Positions 36,929 to 46,179 of a stretch of 64,000 nucleotides of DNA are shown one piece after another. Location: contig JAJDAC010000024.1 of the NCBI GenBank assembly GCA_029262065.1, positions 56,070 through 120,069 on the forward strand, given 5' to 3'. How positions within the stretch are numbered: position 1 is the first letter of the stretch; every line of letters starts with the position of its first letter. The notes beneath the pieces are model-generated. The model saw only the letters and a list, made by a program, of their open reading frames with translations, made no database searches and had not been told where the DNA came from. Origin of the DNA: Candidatus Krumholzibacteriota bacterium (GTDB lineage Bacteria > Krumholzibacteriota > Krumholzibacteriia > JAJRXK01). The position numbers and the translations under genes were made by a program.

Positions 36929-37621
36929 TTACGGCGACCTGGACGTTCGGCCTGGTCCGAATCCTCTGACCATCAGCCAGACTCCCAGGAAGAGTTCGTT
37001 CACGCCCAATGGCATCATGAGCAGCGTGCCTCCCGCGGAAGTGCCGAAGACATTGGCCAGGATCTCGATGAAAAGCAGCGCAACGGCCAGCAATCCCCAG
37101 AGGGAAATGAACCCCGGGACGAGCTTGGAGCGGAAGAGCAGACCGTAGAACGACCACGCACCCAGGCAGTAGATCAGAAGCGAAATGTCTCGGATGTTTC
37201 CACTCGCGCTGCGTAGGTACGTTCCCAGGACCTCCATGCCGGAAGTATCCAGCGCAGTACTACCGGTCATGTCCTGTCCGATCTTCAGCATCACCATTAG
37301 GAGAAGTCCGCTTACCATGAAGCTGACCAACTCCGTAAGCCGCAGACCCACGTACCAAAGCGCTGCCCTCGCGCTGAAAAGACTCAGGATGGGAAACAGC
37401 AGTATGGCGATTGCGAAAACGGAGACGCCGCAGATCAGGTCAAGGAGCATCGCCACCGTGACCATGGTGGAGTTCGCGGCAATCTCGTCGAGGAAGCCTG
37501 CGCCGTGGAGGAGTGGTTCCAGGATGACGCTGTAGCTGAGGACGGCAGCCGTCATCTGCACGATGAAGAGTACCCCGACAATTCGCACGATGCTCCCCTC
37601 GCTAGGGTCCCGTGTGTTCAT
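36929..37621 (-). CDS. DUF4386-like integral membrane protein
   Basis: 230 aa from the ATG at 37621, four bases after GGAGG. The ATG overlaps the upstream gene's stop (ATGA), which shows translational coupling. It has about six hydrophobic helices, with the DUF4386-type layout: a start near IVRIVGVLFIVQMTAAVLSYSVI, then ARAALWYVGLRLTELVSFMVSGLLLM, and LLIYCLGAWSFYGLLFRSKLVPGFISLWGLLA. The function of the family is unknown. The partner gene upstream is another small membrane protein, so the two probably act together. Confidence 0.8.
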   Translation of the reverse strand: MNTRDPSEGSIVRIVGVLFIVQMTAAVLSYSVILEPLLHGAGFLDEIAANSTMVTVAMLLDLICGVSVFAIAILLFPILSLFSARAALWYVGLRLTELVSFMVSGLLLMVMLKIGQDMTGSTALDTSGMEVLGTYLRSASGNIRDISLLIYCLGAWSFYGLLFRSKLVPGFISLWGLLAVALLFIEILANVFGTSAGGTLLMMPLGVNELFLGVWLMVRGFGPGRTSRSP

Positions 37622-38307
37622 GTCGCCTCCGCTGTGGTTTGGTGGGTGGTTCGGTGGCTGCGCCGGCGGCGAACGCGCCACAGCCAGAAGAACATGGTTA
37701 GCGGTACCGCCAGCACCGGAGCAGCGAGCAGAACCGGAATGCGCAGTACTTCTGGAATCTGATCGGTCTGGCCCAAGAAGAACGACAAGGTCGCGATGAA
37801 CAGCGCGAAGCACATGCGCCAGAGGTGGCGGGCCAGCCGCCCACGACCGGCGACGCCTCCTGCTCGAGCTGCCCGTACGTCGCCCACTCCGCCCACGACT
37901 CCAACCACGCCGAAAAGGAAGAACGGAAACGCCGGCATGCCGTCCCGCTCACCGCCCGCGGCGATCGCTTCGAACCCGAATACCAAGCAGATAAGGCCTA
38001 CTCCCAAGGCCAGCGCAGTGCCGACGCGGCTGATCCAGCGCGCGCCCTTTGCTGGAGGTCGAAGCGTGGTAAACCCGGTGGTGACCAGATACGCCGTGAG
38101 TAGCGCGCCGGTGGCGTTCGTGGCCGGTGACGCGCGACGGACGGACTCGACCACCAGCGCAGTGAACGTCATGGTGAGCATCGAAACCACGAACACCCGT
38201 CCCGCCGCGCGGTGGGCCGAGGCGCCCTTCGCGGTGTAGAGAGCGATGAATCCCGCAATGAGTCCGAGCGCTCCACCGAGAATATGTGTCCCCAACAGGA
38301 CATTCAC
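37618..38307 (-). CDS. DUF2306-like polytopic membrane protein
   Basis: 229 aa. I prefer the GTG at 38307 because GGAGG lies eight bases upstream; an ATG at 38322 would place that site inside the gene. It has about seven hydrophobic segments. The opening (LLGTHILGGALGLIAGFIALYTAKGASAHRAAGRVFVVSML) carries the conserved histidines of DUF2306/COG5395-type proteins. The tail is Arg/His-rich (RVRRRRSHRTTHQ). A 9-bp hairpin at 38336-38365 precedes the gene, downstream of the LytTR response-regulator gene, so expression may be adjusted separately from the two-component system. Confidence 0.75.
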   Translation of the reverse strand: MNVLLGTHILGGALGLIAGFIALYTAKGASAHRAAGRVFVVSMLTMTFTALVVESVRRASPATNATGALLTAYLVTTGFTTLRPPAKGARWISRVGTALALGVGLICLVFGFEAIAAGGERDGMPAFPFFLFGVVGVVGGVGDVRAARAGGVAGRGRLARHLWRMCFALFIATLSFFLGQTDQIPEVLRIPVLLAAPVLAVPLTMFFWLWRVRRRRSHRTTHQTTAEAT

Positions 38308-38335
38308 AGTGTCCACCTCCATAGTATCGGTTGTT

Positions 38336-38365
38336 CGTCGGGGCCCGGCTATTGTCGCCCCGACG
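38336..38365 (-). terminator. Strong hairpin between response-regulator gene and the membrane-protein pair
   Basis: A perfect 9-bp inverted repeat CGTCGGGGC / GCCCCGACG (38336-38344 and 38357-38365) with a 12-base loop. On the minus strand it follows the response-regulator stop by about 120 bases and ends about 30 bases before the next start. It lacks a T-run, so termination, attenuation or mRNA processing are all possible. Confidence 0.5.
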
Positions 38366-38485
38366 CTGGATCACGTGGCGGAACTTGCGACGAACGGCCG
38401 TGCAGGGAGATGAGCTACGGCGCTAGCCGATGGGCGACGGTGGCCGCAAGGCGGCGTGAGGATCAACCAGCGTGCGCGGGACGTC

Positions 38486-39280
38486 TCACATCTGGCGGAA
38501 CAGATGGAGGTAGCGGCGGCTCACGGGCAGGACTTCTTCTCGGCCCTTCAGATGGATGTCGGCCGTCTCGTTGTCGCCGCGAGTGACGTGGTCAACGGCC
38601 TGCAGGTTCACCACGACCGACCGGTGGACCTGCGCAAACTGCGCGGGGTCGAGCTGTGCCGCCAACTCCTTCAGCGCCGTGCGCACCAGTGCCTCGGCGG
38701 GGCGTCCGGCGTCATCGCGCCATGCGATACGCGTGTATTTCGTGTCCGAGCGCAGGTATTCAATGTCGTCTACCGCGATCAGTCGCAGCGTTTCGCCGGC
38801 TTGCGCGCGAACCCATCGCAGCGGGGCGGGAGCGGAGCCGTCGTGATGTGTGGCCAGTTGCTCCGCGAGTTGCTGCAACAGCGCTTCGGTGTTCAGCGCC
38901 GGTTCCGAGGCGCGCAGGCGTTCCTCGAGGCGGCGAACGGTCTCCGCCAGTCGTGTTTCTTCGACGGGCTTCACCAGGTAGTCGAGGACTCCGGCGGCGA
39001 AAGCCTGTACGGCGTACTCATCGTAAGCGGTCACGAAAACGAGGTGTGCCTGGCGACCGATGTGGCGCGCTACCTCGATGCCGGAAATACCCGGCATGAG
39101 CACGTCGAGAAAGCATACGTCCGGTCCATGGTTCTCGAACGCTTCAATGGCTTCTCGACCGTTGCGCGCCTGCGCGACGACCTGCAGCTCGGGCCAGATT
39201 TTCGTGAGAAGTCCTTCCAGCGCTTCGCGCAGCAGTGGTTCGTCGTCGGCGATCAGGGCAGTTGGGCGGGGGGACATCAA
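38486..39280 (-). CDS. LytTR-family response regulator
   Basis: 264 aa. The receiver domain covers 7-120 with acidic pocket DDE (12-14), phospho-acceptor D59 (CFLDVLMPG), the T/A switch in FVTAYDEYA and K104 region (YLVKPV). The LytTR DNA-binding domain covers about 160-262 (VDDIEYLRSDTKYTRI, FAQVHRSVVVNL, LPVSRRYLHLFRQ). It is phosphorylated by the adjoining histidine kinase, whose gene's end overlaps this start by four bases (ATGA). Targets may include the two membrane proteins downstream or genes elsewhere. Confidence 0.94.
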   Translation of the reverse strand: MMSPRPTALIADDEPLLREALEGLLTKIWPELQVVAQARNGREAIEAFENHGPDVCFLDVLMPGISGIEVARHIGRQAHLVFVTAYDEYAVQAFAAGVLDYLVKPVEETRLAETVRRLEERLRASEPALNTEALLQQLAEQLATHHDGSAPAPLRWVRAQAGETLRLIAVDDIEYLRSDTKYTRIAWRDDAGRPAEALVRTALKELAAQLDPAQFAQVHRSVVVNLQAVDHVTRGDNETADIHLKGREEVLPVSRRYLHLFRQM

Positions 39281-40380
39281 ATCTCCGTTTCGCGAGCCGG
39301 GAAGTCCAGTTCGGCACTGACACCCCGCGGGTGCTGTGCACTCAGCCGGACATTCGCGTCATCGCCGAACGTCAGCGCCAGGCGCTCGCGCAGCGTTGAA
39401 AGGCCGGTGCCCCCGGAATGACCCGTTTCCCGCAGGCCTACACCGGTATCGCTGACGCGCACGAAGCATCGGTCGAGGCGCCGCTCTACCAGTATGTCGA
39501 TGCGGCCGCCTTCCTCGCTGGGGTCGATACCATGCCGTACCGCGTTTTCCACCAGAGTCAGCAACGTCATCTGCGGACAGCGAAGCATCAGCGCGGTATC
39601 GTCAACGTGAAGCACGAATTGCAGTCTATCCGGCATCCGGGTGTGCATCAGCTCCAGGTACGCCCGCACCAGCTCGAGCTCTTCGCCGAGCGAGGTGTTG
39701 GGCTCGTCCAGGCGTGGCACCGCCGCTCGTAGGTAGGCCGTCAGGCTTCGTAGCACGACCGACGCCCGGGGTGATCCCGAATCGACCAGCGCTTGCACGT
39801 TGGCCAATGTGTTGAACAGGAAATGCGGCGCTACCTGCGCCTGCAAGAGACGAAGGCGGGCGTCGACTGCCTGACGCCCGAGTTCGCTGCGCTCCAGCTC
39901 GAAGGCCAGTGCCTGGTGTTGCACCAAGGCCTCTTTCTGACGGACGATAGCGCCGAGCGCCACCCATGGTGCCAGCAGCACGCCGGTACCGGCCAGCATG
40001 CCGAAGCCTTCCAGGCGCGACTCCACTTGATGGAACGGCGGCGCACCAGGCTCCGTCGAGAGCCAATAGATGATCAACGTGACGATGGGAATGACGACGG
40101 CCACGCCGAACACCTGCAGCACCCAGCGCGCAAGCCATTGCGGCAGGCGCCTGGGCCATTGTTCGAACAGGCCAAACATGAGCATTGCACTGAGCCCAAG
40201 CGTGACAGTTCGGACCAATACGGAGAGAGGGCCCGGGTCCCAGCCACCGCTCAGAATGAGTCCCCATGCAATGGATATGAGGAATGTGAAGCGTAGGCGG
40301 CGCCAGTTGAGCATCAACGCCAGGCCACGGGGTCTGAGGGGCGCGGCGGTCGCAGGCAGGATATGAGAGTACTGGTTCAT
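39277..40380 (-). CDS. LytS/YehU-like sensor histidine kinase
   Basis: 367 aa. Four membrane helices (about 28-47, 57-72, 86-107, 125-146) are followed by a short coiled coil and the His_kinase phospho-acceptor box LQAQVAPHFLFNTLANVQALV with H186. A GHKL ATPase follows, with LVENAVRHGID (N-box), VSDTGVGL and GTGLSTLRERL. It pairs with the LytTR regulator downstream. The start has no ribosome site and lies nine bases after the stop of the secreted-protein gene, so it is probably translated by coupling. Confidence 0.93.
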   Translation of the reverse strand: MNQYSHILPATAAPLRPRGLALMLNWRRLRFTFLISIAWGLILSGGWDPGPLSVLVRTVTLGLSAMLMFGLFEQWPRRLPQWLARWVLQVFGVAVVIPIVTLIIYWLSTEPGAPPFHQVESRLEGFGMLAGTGVLLAPWVALGAIVRQKEALVQHQALAFELERSELGRQAVDARLRLLQAQVAPHFLFNTLANVQALVDSGSPRASVVLRSLTAYLRAAVPRLDEPNTSLGEELELVRAYLELMHTRMPDRLQFVLHVDDTALMLRCPQMTLLTLVENAVRHGIDPSEEGGRIDILVERRLDRCFVRVSDTGVGLRETGHSGGTGLSTLRERLALTFGDDANVRLSAQHPRGVSAELDFPARETEI

Positions 40381-40389
40381 ACCGTCAGG

Positions 40390-40926
40390 TCAGTATTGCG
40401 CTTTCAGGGTCGACCACGAATCCGCGCGCGTGCTGACCACACTGACTCGCTCGAAACCGCGGATCACCTCGCTGTGGTCCATCGCGCGAAGCTGCAGACC
40501 ATCAACCAGATCGGGACCGACGTTGGAGCACCCGGCCGCTGGGCAGAACAGGTAGTCCCACTGACAAACGCTGGGGAACGGATTGCAGTACTCGGTAAAT
40601 CCTATGACGACCTGACCACCACAGGTTCCGAAGATCTCGTCCGGCGTGCAAGGACGCAGGCACCAACTTCCGTTCTGGACAGCTACCTCGTTTTCGTAGT
40701 GGATGACTGTGCCGTCTTCTCGAAAGTGCAGTTCACGGGCGATACCCGTGGAGAGGGGGGTGGAATCTCCGGAGTGGATGTCGTAGGTGTGCACCCACGT
40801 CCACACGCCGACGAGATTTGAACGATCGGGATGGTCAGGCTGACACTCTGGACCCGCTTGGGCAAGCAGGTCGGTGGGTGCGACCAACAGCGCAATCAGT
40901 GACAAGCTCAGAACTAACGGGCGCAT
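40390..40926 (-). CDS. Exported lipocalin-like protein carrying the WxxLKAxY C-terminal tail
   Basis: 178 aa from the ATG at 40926, five bases after GGGAGA. The signal peptide is about 1-23 (ending LLAQ). The mature part has a short lipocalin-like opening (GVWTWVHTYD), strand-rich sequence with six or more cysteines (WCLRPCTPDEIFGTCGG, EYCNPFPSVCQW, FCPAAGC), probably disulfide-bonded. It ends in DSWSTLKAQY. That end matches the tails of three other exported proteins in this window (see findings). It is the first gene of an apparent operon with the LytTR two-component system, so it may take part in signal perception. Confidence 0.75.
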   Translation of the reverse strand: MRPLVLSLSLIALLVAPTDLLAQAGPECQPDHPDRSNLVGVWTWVHTYDIHSGDSTPLSTGIARELHFREDGTVIHYENEVAVQNGSWCLRPCTPDEIFGTCGGQVVIGFTEYCNPFPSVCQWDYLFCPAAGCSNVGPDLVDGLQLRAMDHSEVIRGFERVSVVSTRADSWSTLKAQY

Positions 40927-41072
40927 GTGTTCTCCCTGCATTTCATGGAAAGGTTGTAGTTTGAGGGATACACTCGGAGGAGTATATCGGAGCGCGACAC
41001 CAGCGTGCAATCCGGGTGGTGGAATTGTATGTTGTGTTTCGTCGCCTCCCAGCCCCCGTCAGGAGACCCACC

Positions 41073-42023
<951 letters not shown>

Positions 42024-42096
42024 CGGTCGCAAGCCGCCTACAAGTCCGGGAACTCGAGCAGGGCGAACTGGAAGATGCGCTTGGCTGTATGCGATG

Positions 42097-42576
42097 TCAG
42101 CTCAGCAGGAGCACGGTCATCGCCGCGCTGAACGTACTCCACAGCCCAGCCGCGGGAACAAACTCTTCGGCAATTCTCCTCTCCAGGATAGCGCTGACCA
42201 CAGCGTGCGTTGCGAAGGCGGCGGCCAACCAGTGATCCGCCCCCGAAATGTGTGTACACGCGAATGTGAACGCAGCGCCGCTTCCCACGATGGCCAGCAG
42301 TGCTTCCTTCGTTCCTCCGCCCAACAGTCCGATCGCCAGGAGCAGGAATGCTGAGGTTCCGGCGAGCGGCGGAAGAATGTTGAGCGTCAACCATGGGCTC
42401 TCCCATCCGCTGACCCGGTACAGAAGGCCCGCGGCGGCCACGGCCGCAAGGGAGCCGGCGAGACGAAGCCCGCCCTTCCGGGTCATCTCCAGGGTCTCCC
42501 TACTCAGCGGAATGAGCGCGTCGCCGCGGTCTTTCACCAGGTCAAGCGCGCCGGTTTGGATCATCGTCTTGGGCAT
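42097..42576 (-). CDS. Small integral membrane protein, probable TetR target
   Basis: 159 aa, with AAAGGAAG six bases before the ATG. About four hydrophobic helices (LAGSLAAVAAAGLLY, TSAFLLLAIGLLGG, ALLAIVGSGAAFTFAC, AAAFATHAVVSAIL) follow a short cytoplasmic N-terminus. No family is recognised. Sixteen bases before the start stands the palindrome ACTTACTAGAAAGTAAGT, a relative of which precedes the tetR gene upstream. This protein is therefore probably repressed by that regulator and may be a small efflux or stress membrane factor (inference). Confidence 0.7.
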   Translation of the reverse strand: MPKTMIQTGALDLVKDRGDALIPLSRETLEMTRKGGLRLAGSLAAVAAAGLLYRVSGWESPWLTLNILPPLAGTSAFLLLAIGLLGGGTKEALLAIVGSGAAFTFACTHISGADHWLAAAFATHAVVSAILERRIAEEFVPAAGLWSTFSAAMTVLLLS

Positions 42577-42591
42577 TGTCGGCTTCCTTTG

Positions 42592-42609
42592 ACTTACTAG
42601 AAAGTAAGT
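42592..42609. promoter_or_regulatory. TetR operator before the small membrane-protein gene
   Basis: ACTTACTAGAAAGTAAGT is a perfect palindrome with a 4-base centre (ACTTACT / AGTAAGT). It lies between the tetR stop at 42628 and the start at 42576. It shares 14 of 18 bases with the sequence at 43251-43268. Confidence 0.65.
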
Positions 42610-42627
42610 ATCGGGTGCAAAAAAAGG

Positions 42628-43221
42628 TCAGTCCTTGGCAGGCGAGGCGACAGGCAACCCCAACCCACGGCGAAGCTCCGTAATCGTCTGCTGCAATGCG
42701 TCGTCTTCTCGCAGCCGCGCGATTTGGTTGCCGCCCTGTAGCGCGGCCAGCGTTCCGATGGCTTTCTCCCGAGGCTCGCCATCGAAGCGAAGGACTCCCC
42801 GATCCCGTCCAACCTCGAGCACCCGAGTCAACCAGGCGAGGGTCTCGTCGACGAACTGCTTGCCCTCATTGAGCATGGGCTCGGGGAGGGTGTAATAGTC
42901 GACTGCGACGATACTGATCGGACAAATAGACTGATCCAGGGATAGGCGCTCGTAGCTCGCAAACAAGGCCTCAAGGTGGGGCAGAGGATCTCCGCCTTCC
43001 TTCATGAAGCGCCGTGTGCGGCTACGCAGTAGGTCCCGGTAACGGCGGATCAGAGCCAGGCCGAGGTCGGTTTTTGACGGGAAGTGGTAGTGTATGGCGG
43101 CATTTCGGATACCGAGAGGCTCGGAAATGTCACGGTAGCTGAACCCATTGAATCCCTTGTGCCGGGCCAATCGCTCGGCCAGATCCAGGATCCGGGTCTT
43201 CGTGTCCGTCGCGGTCCCCAT
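42628..43221 (-). CDS. TetR/AcrR-family transcriptional repressor
   Basis: 197 aa, with AAGGAG six bases before the ATG. The DNA-binding domain covers 5-55 (TKTRILDLAERLARHKGFNGFSYRDISEPLGIRNAAIHYHFPSKTDLGLALI), in the subgroup with the HYHFPSK motif. The C-terminal domain (60-190) is helical with a long YERLSLDQSICPISIVAVDYYTLPE stretch typical of the TetR_C group around AcuR/YxaF-like regulators. Operator-like palindromes lie before this gene and before the membrane-protein gene downstream, indicating autoregulation plus control of that neighbour. Confidence 0.92.
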   Translation of the reverse strand: MGTATDTKTRILDLAERLARHKGFNGFSYRDISEPLGIRNAAIHYHFPSKTDLGLALIRRYRDLLRSRTRRFMKEGGDPLPHLEALFASYERLSLDQSICPISIVAVDYYTLPEPMLNEGKQFVDETLAWLTRVLEVGRDRGVLRFDGEPREKAIGTLAALQGGNQIARLREDDALQQTITELRRGLGLPVASPAKD

Positions 43222-43250
43222 CGAAATCTCCTTCAGCGGATGTTGTACTT

Positions 43251-43268
43251 ACTTACTAATAAGTCACT
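43251..43268. promoter_or_regulatory. TetR operator upstream of the second tetR gene
   Basis: ACTTACTAATAAGTCACT shares 14 of 18 bases with the perfect palindrome at 42592-42609 and contains its own palindrome ACTTA-CTAA-TAAGT (43251-43264). It lies about 30 bases before the tetR start, where a promoter is expected. Confidence 0.55.
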
Positions 43269-43403
43269 CAAGCGCTCGTGTCAAGGGCGAATAACAGTCA
43301 TGTCTGCGCCATGCGCCATCGAATGTGTAGAATCACCGCTTCACGAACCCGCCGCCGGCAATCGAGTGGCTCGAAGCACCTGGGAACAACATCGGAGGAA
43401 GCC

Positions 43404-45245
43404 ATGGCCAAACGGCTCGCCTTGATTTTCGCCACCACGATTCTAACCGCCCTTCCCTTTGTTTCGAGCGCCCAGACGCTGCTCGATCCGCGCCTGATCG
43501 CCGAACCCGTTGCCAGTGGATTCGCCCTGCCAAGCCAGATCGATTTCGTGGCCAACGACGACTTCTTTCTCATCGAACAAAGAACGGGCAAGGTCTTTCG
43601 TGTAACCGGCGGCTCGTCGGTCGAGGTGCTGGACGTTGCGGTCAACACAAGTAGCACCGAACAAGGCTTACTGGGGCTCGCAGCTCACCCGCAGTTCGAC
43701 ACCAACGGGTTTGTCTATCTCTACTATTCCGAAAGCTCGACCGGCGGCGATAGCGCCGTACCCAGCCAGGTTCTTGGCAATCGGATATATCGGTTCACCT
43801 ACAACGGTAGCGACCTCGTCAGTCCTCTGCTCATCAAACACCTTCCCGGCAACCCTGGCTTCAGCCACAACGGTGGCATTCTGGAGTACGGACCGGACGA
43901 CAAGCTCTACGCCGTCATCGGTGACCAACTGCAATCGGGCGCATTGCAGAACATCAGCGGCGGCCAGGTGGACGATACGGGAGTGATTCTCCGCATGGAA
44001 GACGACGGTTCGCCGGCCGCCGGCAACCCGTTCCTGACGGTGCCCGGCTACGAATCCTACTATGCGTATGGTGTCCGGAACTGCTACGGGCTCGACTTCG
44101 ATCCCGTCACCAACGTTCTTTGGCAAACGGAAAACGGGCCTTCCGACTACGACGAGCTGAACCGGGTCGACCCCGGGTTCAACTCGGGGTGGAAGCAGAT
44201 CATGGGGCCGGATGCTCGGGACCCCGAAGGAGTGGCGGACCTGGTCATGGTGACCAACGCCTTCTACTCCGATCCCGAGTTTTCATGGTTCGACTCCCGG
44301 GGCGTGACCGCCCTCGAGTTCCTCGACTCGACCGAGCTGGGTGCGTCGTACCAGAACGACCTGTTCGTGACGAACTTCACATCCGGCAACCTCTATCACT
44401 TTGAACTCAATGCCGCCCGCGACTCGTTGGTTCTTGCTGGGGCGGGACTGCAGGACCTCGTGGGCGACACCACCGAGGAACTGGGCGAGTTGGTCGTTGG
44501 GGATTTCGAGAGCATCACCGACATCGACACCGGGCCCGACGGCAACCTCTACATACTAGACCGTCCGCCGCCCGGCACGGTCTACCGGGTACGCCACGTG
44601 ATCCGCGACCTGGACACGTCTGACCAAGACGTGAGTCTTGTTTGCACGGGGAATCAGTCGGCGGAAGTCACCGGCACGTACCGGGTCTACGGAGCTGGTC
44701 CGGGCGTCGTGATTCCAAGCGCGACGATCAGTTTCTATCTGGACGTCGTTCAGCCCGGCAACCTGCTGCAGTCGTACGTTGATACGGACCTGGCCGACGG
44801 AGCGGAGGTCACCAAGGTCTTCGCCGCGGCTCTGCCCTCGAACAACCCGCACACGATCATCATGGTTGTCGACGAGTCCGACGCCGTGCTTGAGGACCGT
44901 GAGATGAATAACCAGGGTCAACAATCAATCGCCTGCTCCGTAACCTCTGCTCCGACGGTGGGCTCGACCGCGTTCGTCCTCAAGCCGAACGTTCCCAATC
45001 CGTTCGGGAGCGGAACCACGATTCACTATCAGTTGAACCATGCCGGTTACGTCGAGATGGACGTCTTCGATGTGCGCGGCCGACGCGTCAACCGGCTGGT
45101 CTCGCAAACGAAGACGGACGGCGCACACGCTGCCTTTTGGGATGGTCGTGATCAATCAGGCAGTGCGGTGGCCGCGGGCGTCTATCGCGTGCGGGTTCGG
45201 TCTGGTGGCGAGGTTCGCATGCGATCGATCGTGTTGGGCCGGTGA
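43404..45245 (+). CDS. Secreted PQQ-type glucose/sorbosone dehydrogenase with FlgD-Ig/T9SS-like C-terminal domain
   Basis: 613 aa from the ATG at 43404, with CGGAGGAA upstream. The signal peptide is 1-23 (ending SSAQ). Residues 30-400 are the glucose/sorbosone dehydrogenase propeller (GLLGLAAHPQFDTNGFVYLYYS, GFSHNGGILEYGPDDKLYAVIGDQ, NCYGLDFDPVTNVLWQTENGP), which oxidises aldose sugars using PQQ and passes electrons to periplasmic carriers. Residues about 425-530 are an Ig-like CARDB domain. The end (LKPNVPNPFGSGTTIHYQLN to RSIVLGR) is the FCB sorting domain. Export outside the cell or surface attachment is expected. Confidence 0.9.
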   Translation: MAKRLALIFATTILTALPFVSSAQTLLDPRLIAEPVASGFALPSQIDFVANDDFFLIEQRTGKVFRVTGGSSVEVLDVAVNTSSTEQGLLGLAAHPQFDTNGFVYLYYSESSTGGDSAVPSQVLGNRIYRFTYNGSDLVSPLLIKHLPGNPGFSHNGGILEYGPDDKLYAVIGDQLQSGALQNISGGQVDDTGVILRMEDDGSPAAGNPFLTVPGYESYYAYGVRNCYGLDFDPVTNVLWQTENGPSDYDELNRVDPGFNSGWKQIMGPDARDPEGVADLVMVTNAFYSDPEFSWFDSRGVTALEFLDSTELGASYQNDLFVTNFTSGNLYHFELNAARDSLVLAGAGLQDLVGDTTEELGELVVGDFESITDIDTGPDGNLYILDRPPPGTVYRVRHVIRDLDTSDQDVSLVCTGNQSAEVTGTYRVYGAGPGVVIPSATISFYLDVVQPGNLLQSYVDTDLADGAEVTKVFAAALPSNNPHTIIMVVDESDAVLEDREMNNQGQQSIACSVTSAPTVGSTAFVLKPNVPNPFGSGTTIHYQLNHAGYVEMDVFDVRGRRVNRLVSQTKTDGAHAAFWDGRDQSGSAVAAGVYRVRVRSGGEVRMRSIVLGR

Positions 45246-45352
45246 CCTCACTTCGGTCGGGTTGCCTTGACCGCGGGCTTCCGGCGTCCGTACATTTGGC
45301 AGGGATACAGTCCCTTCGCCCGTCCTTGCACCTAAATCGGTGGAGTCCCGTC

Positions 45353-46165
45353 TTGAATAGAACGAATTTGGCCGTATCGGTCGCTATCACCATTCTTGCG
45401 CTGTTCGTATCTGTGGCACCAGTGTTCGCCCAACCCAGCTTGACTAGCCTGTGGCCGGTCGAAGTTGGACGCAGTTGGGAGTTCAATGTTCGTGTAGAAG
45501 GTCCTTTCGACGAGGTTGAAACGGGTGTCATTGCGCAGTCCGTGGCCAGTCAAAGAGCACTGCCTTCGGGCGTCGTGGCGTCATGCTTCGACGTTGTTAC
45601 CACAGGGTTGGGGGGATCGCCACTCGGGCCGCTTCCCTCTTTGCTCCTTGCCGTCCCGGGGTGCGCGTTCGACATCGGAGTTCTGACCGAAGAAGGAGAA
45701 GCAGTGGGAGTCTGGAGCGATTCGCTTGGAGACTGGGCCTGGTGGTGGACACCTGCCGACTTGGTTCCGGGATCGACGTTCCGGCTGCCGATCCGTACCG
45801 AAGTGTCGACGGACGCGTTCGTCAACGGTGAAGTCCGAACAATCAACGAGCTGGTATCGACATCGGCCGGATCGTTCACCAACGCTGTGATCATCGACTA
45901 CGTAGTCGAGCTGGGAGAAACAGAGATCGTCGACCCGGGTGCGGGCGTGATTGGCACAGCTTTCTTCGAAACCGTGGGTTGGGTAGCGTTCGTGCCCGGT
46001 GTGGGTCCGGTAGCATCGGAAGAGACGCGCGCGCCGGCTACGATCGACTGTCCTGCCTGTCCGGCCGAGATATTCGAGCCTATCTCCACCTCGATGGATC
46101 TGCGAGGCACCACTCCAGTGGGCACCGAGCACGTGACGTTCGGGAACATCAAGGCTCGGTATTGA
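45353..46165 (+). CDS. Exported protein of unknown function with the FGNIKARY C-terminal tail
   Basis: 270 aa from the TTG at 45353, about seven bases after GGTGGAG; an in-frame GTG at 45242 overlaps the previous stop but adds no signal. The signal peptide (LAVSVAITILALFVSVAPVFAQ) is clear. The mature protein starts with LTSLWPVEVGRSWEFNV, like the many secreted proteins with an F-P-L-x-V-G-N-S-W opening, and has strand-rich sequence and four cysteines (two in DCPACPAE). It ends HVTFGNIKARY, one of the four related tails in the window. It may be co-transcribed with the sugar dehydrogenase gene. No function can be named. Confidence 0.75.
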   Translation: MNRTNLAVSVAITILALFVSVAPVFAQPSLTSLWPVEVGRSWEFNVRVEGPFDEVETGVIAQSVASQRALPSGVVASCFDVVTTGLGGSPLGPLPSLLLAVPGCAFDIGVLTEEGEAVGVWSDSLGDWAWWWTPADLVPGSTFRLPIRTEVSTDAFVNGEVRTINELVSTSAGSFTNAVIIDYVVELGETEIVDPGAGVIGTAFFETVGWVAFVPGVGPVASEETRAPATIDCPACPAEIFEPISTSMDLRGTTPVGTEHVTFGNIKARY

Positions 46166-46179
46166 CGCTTGTCCGCGCC

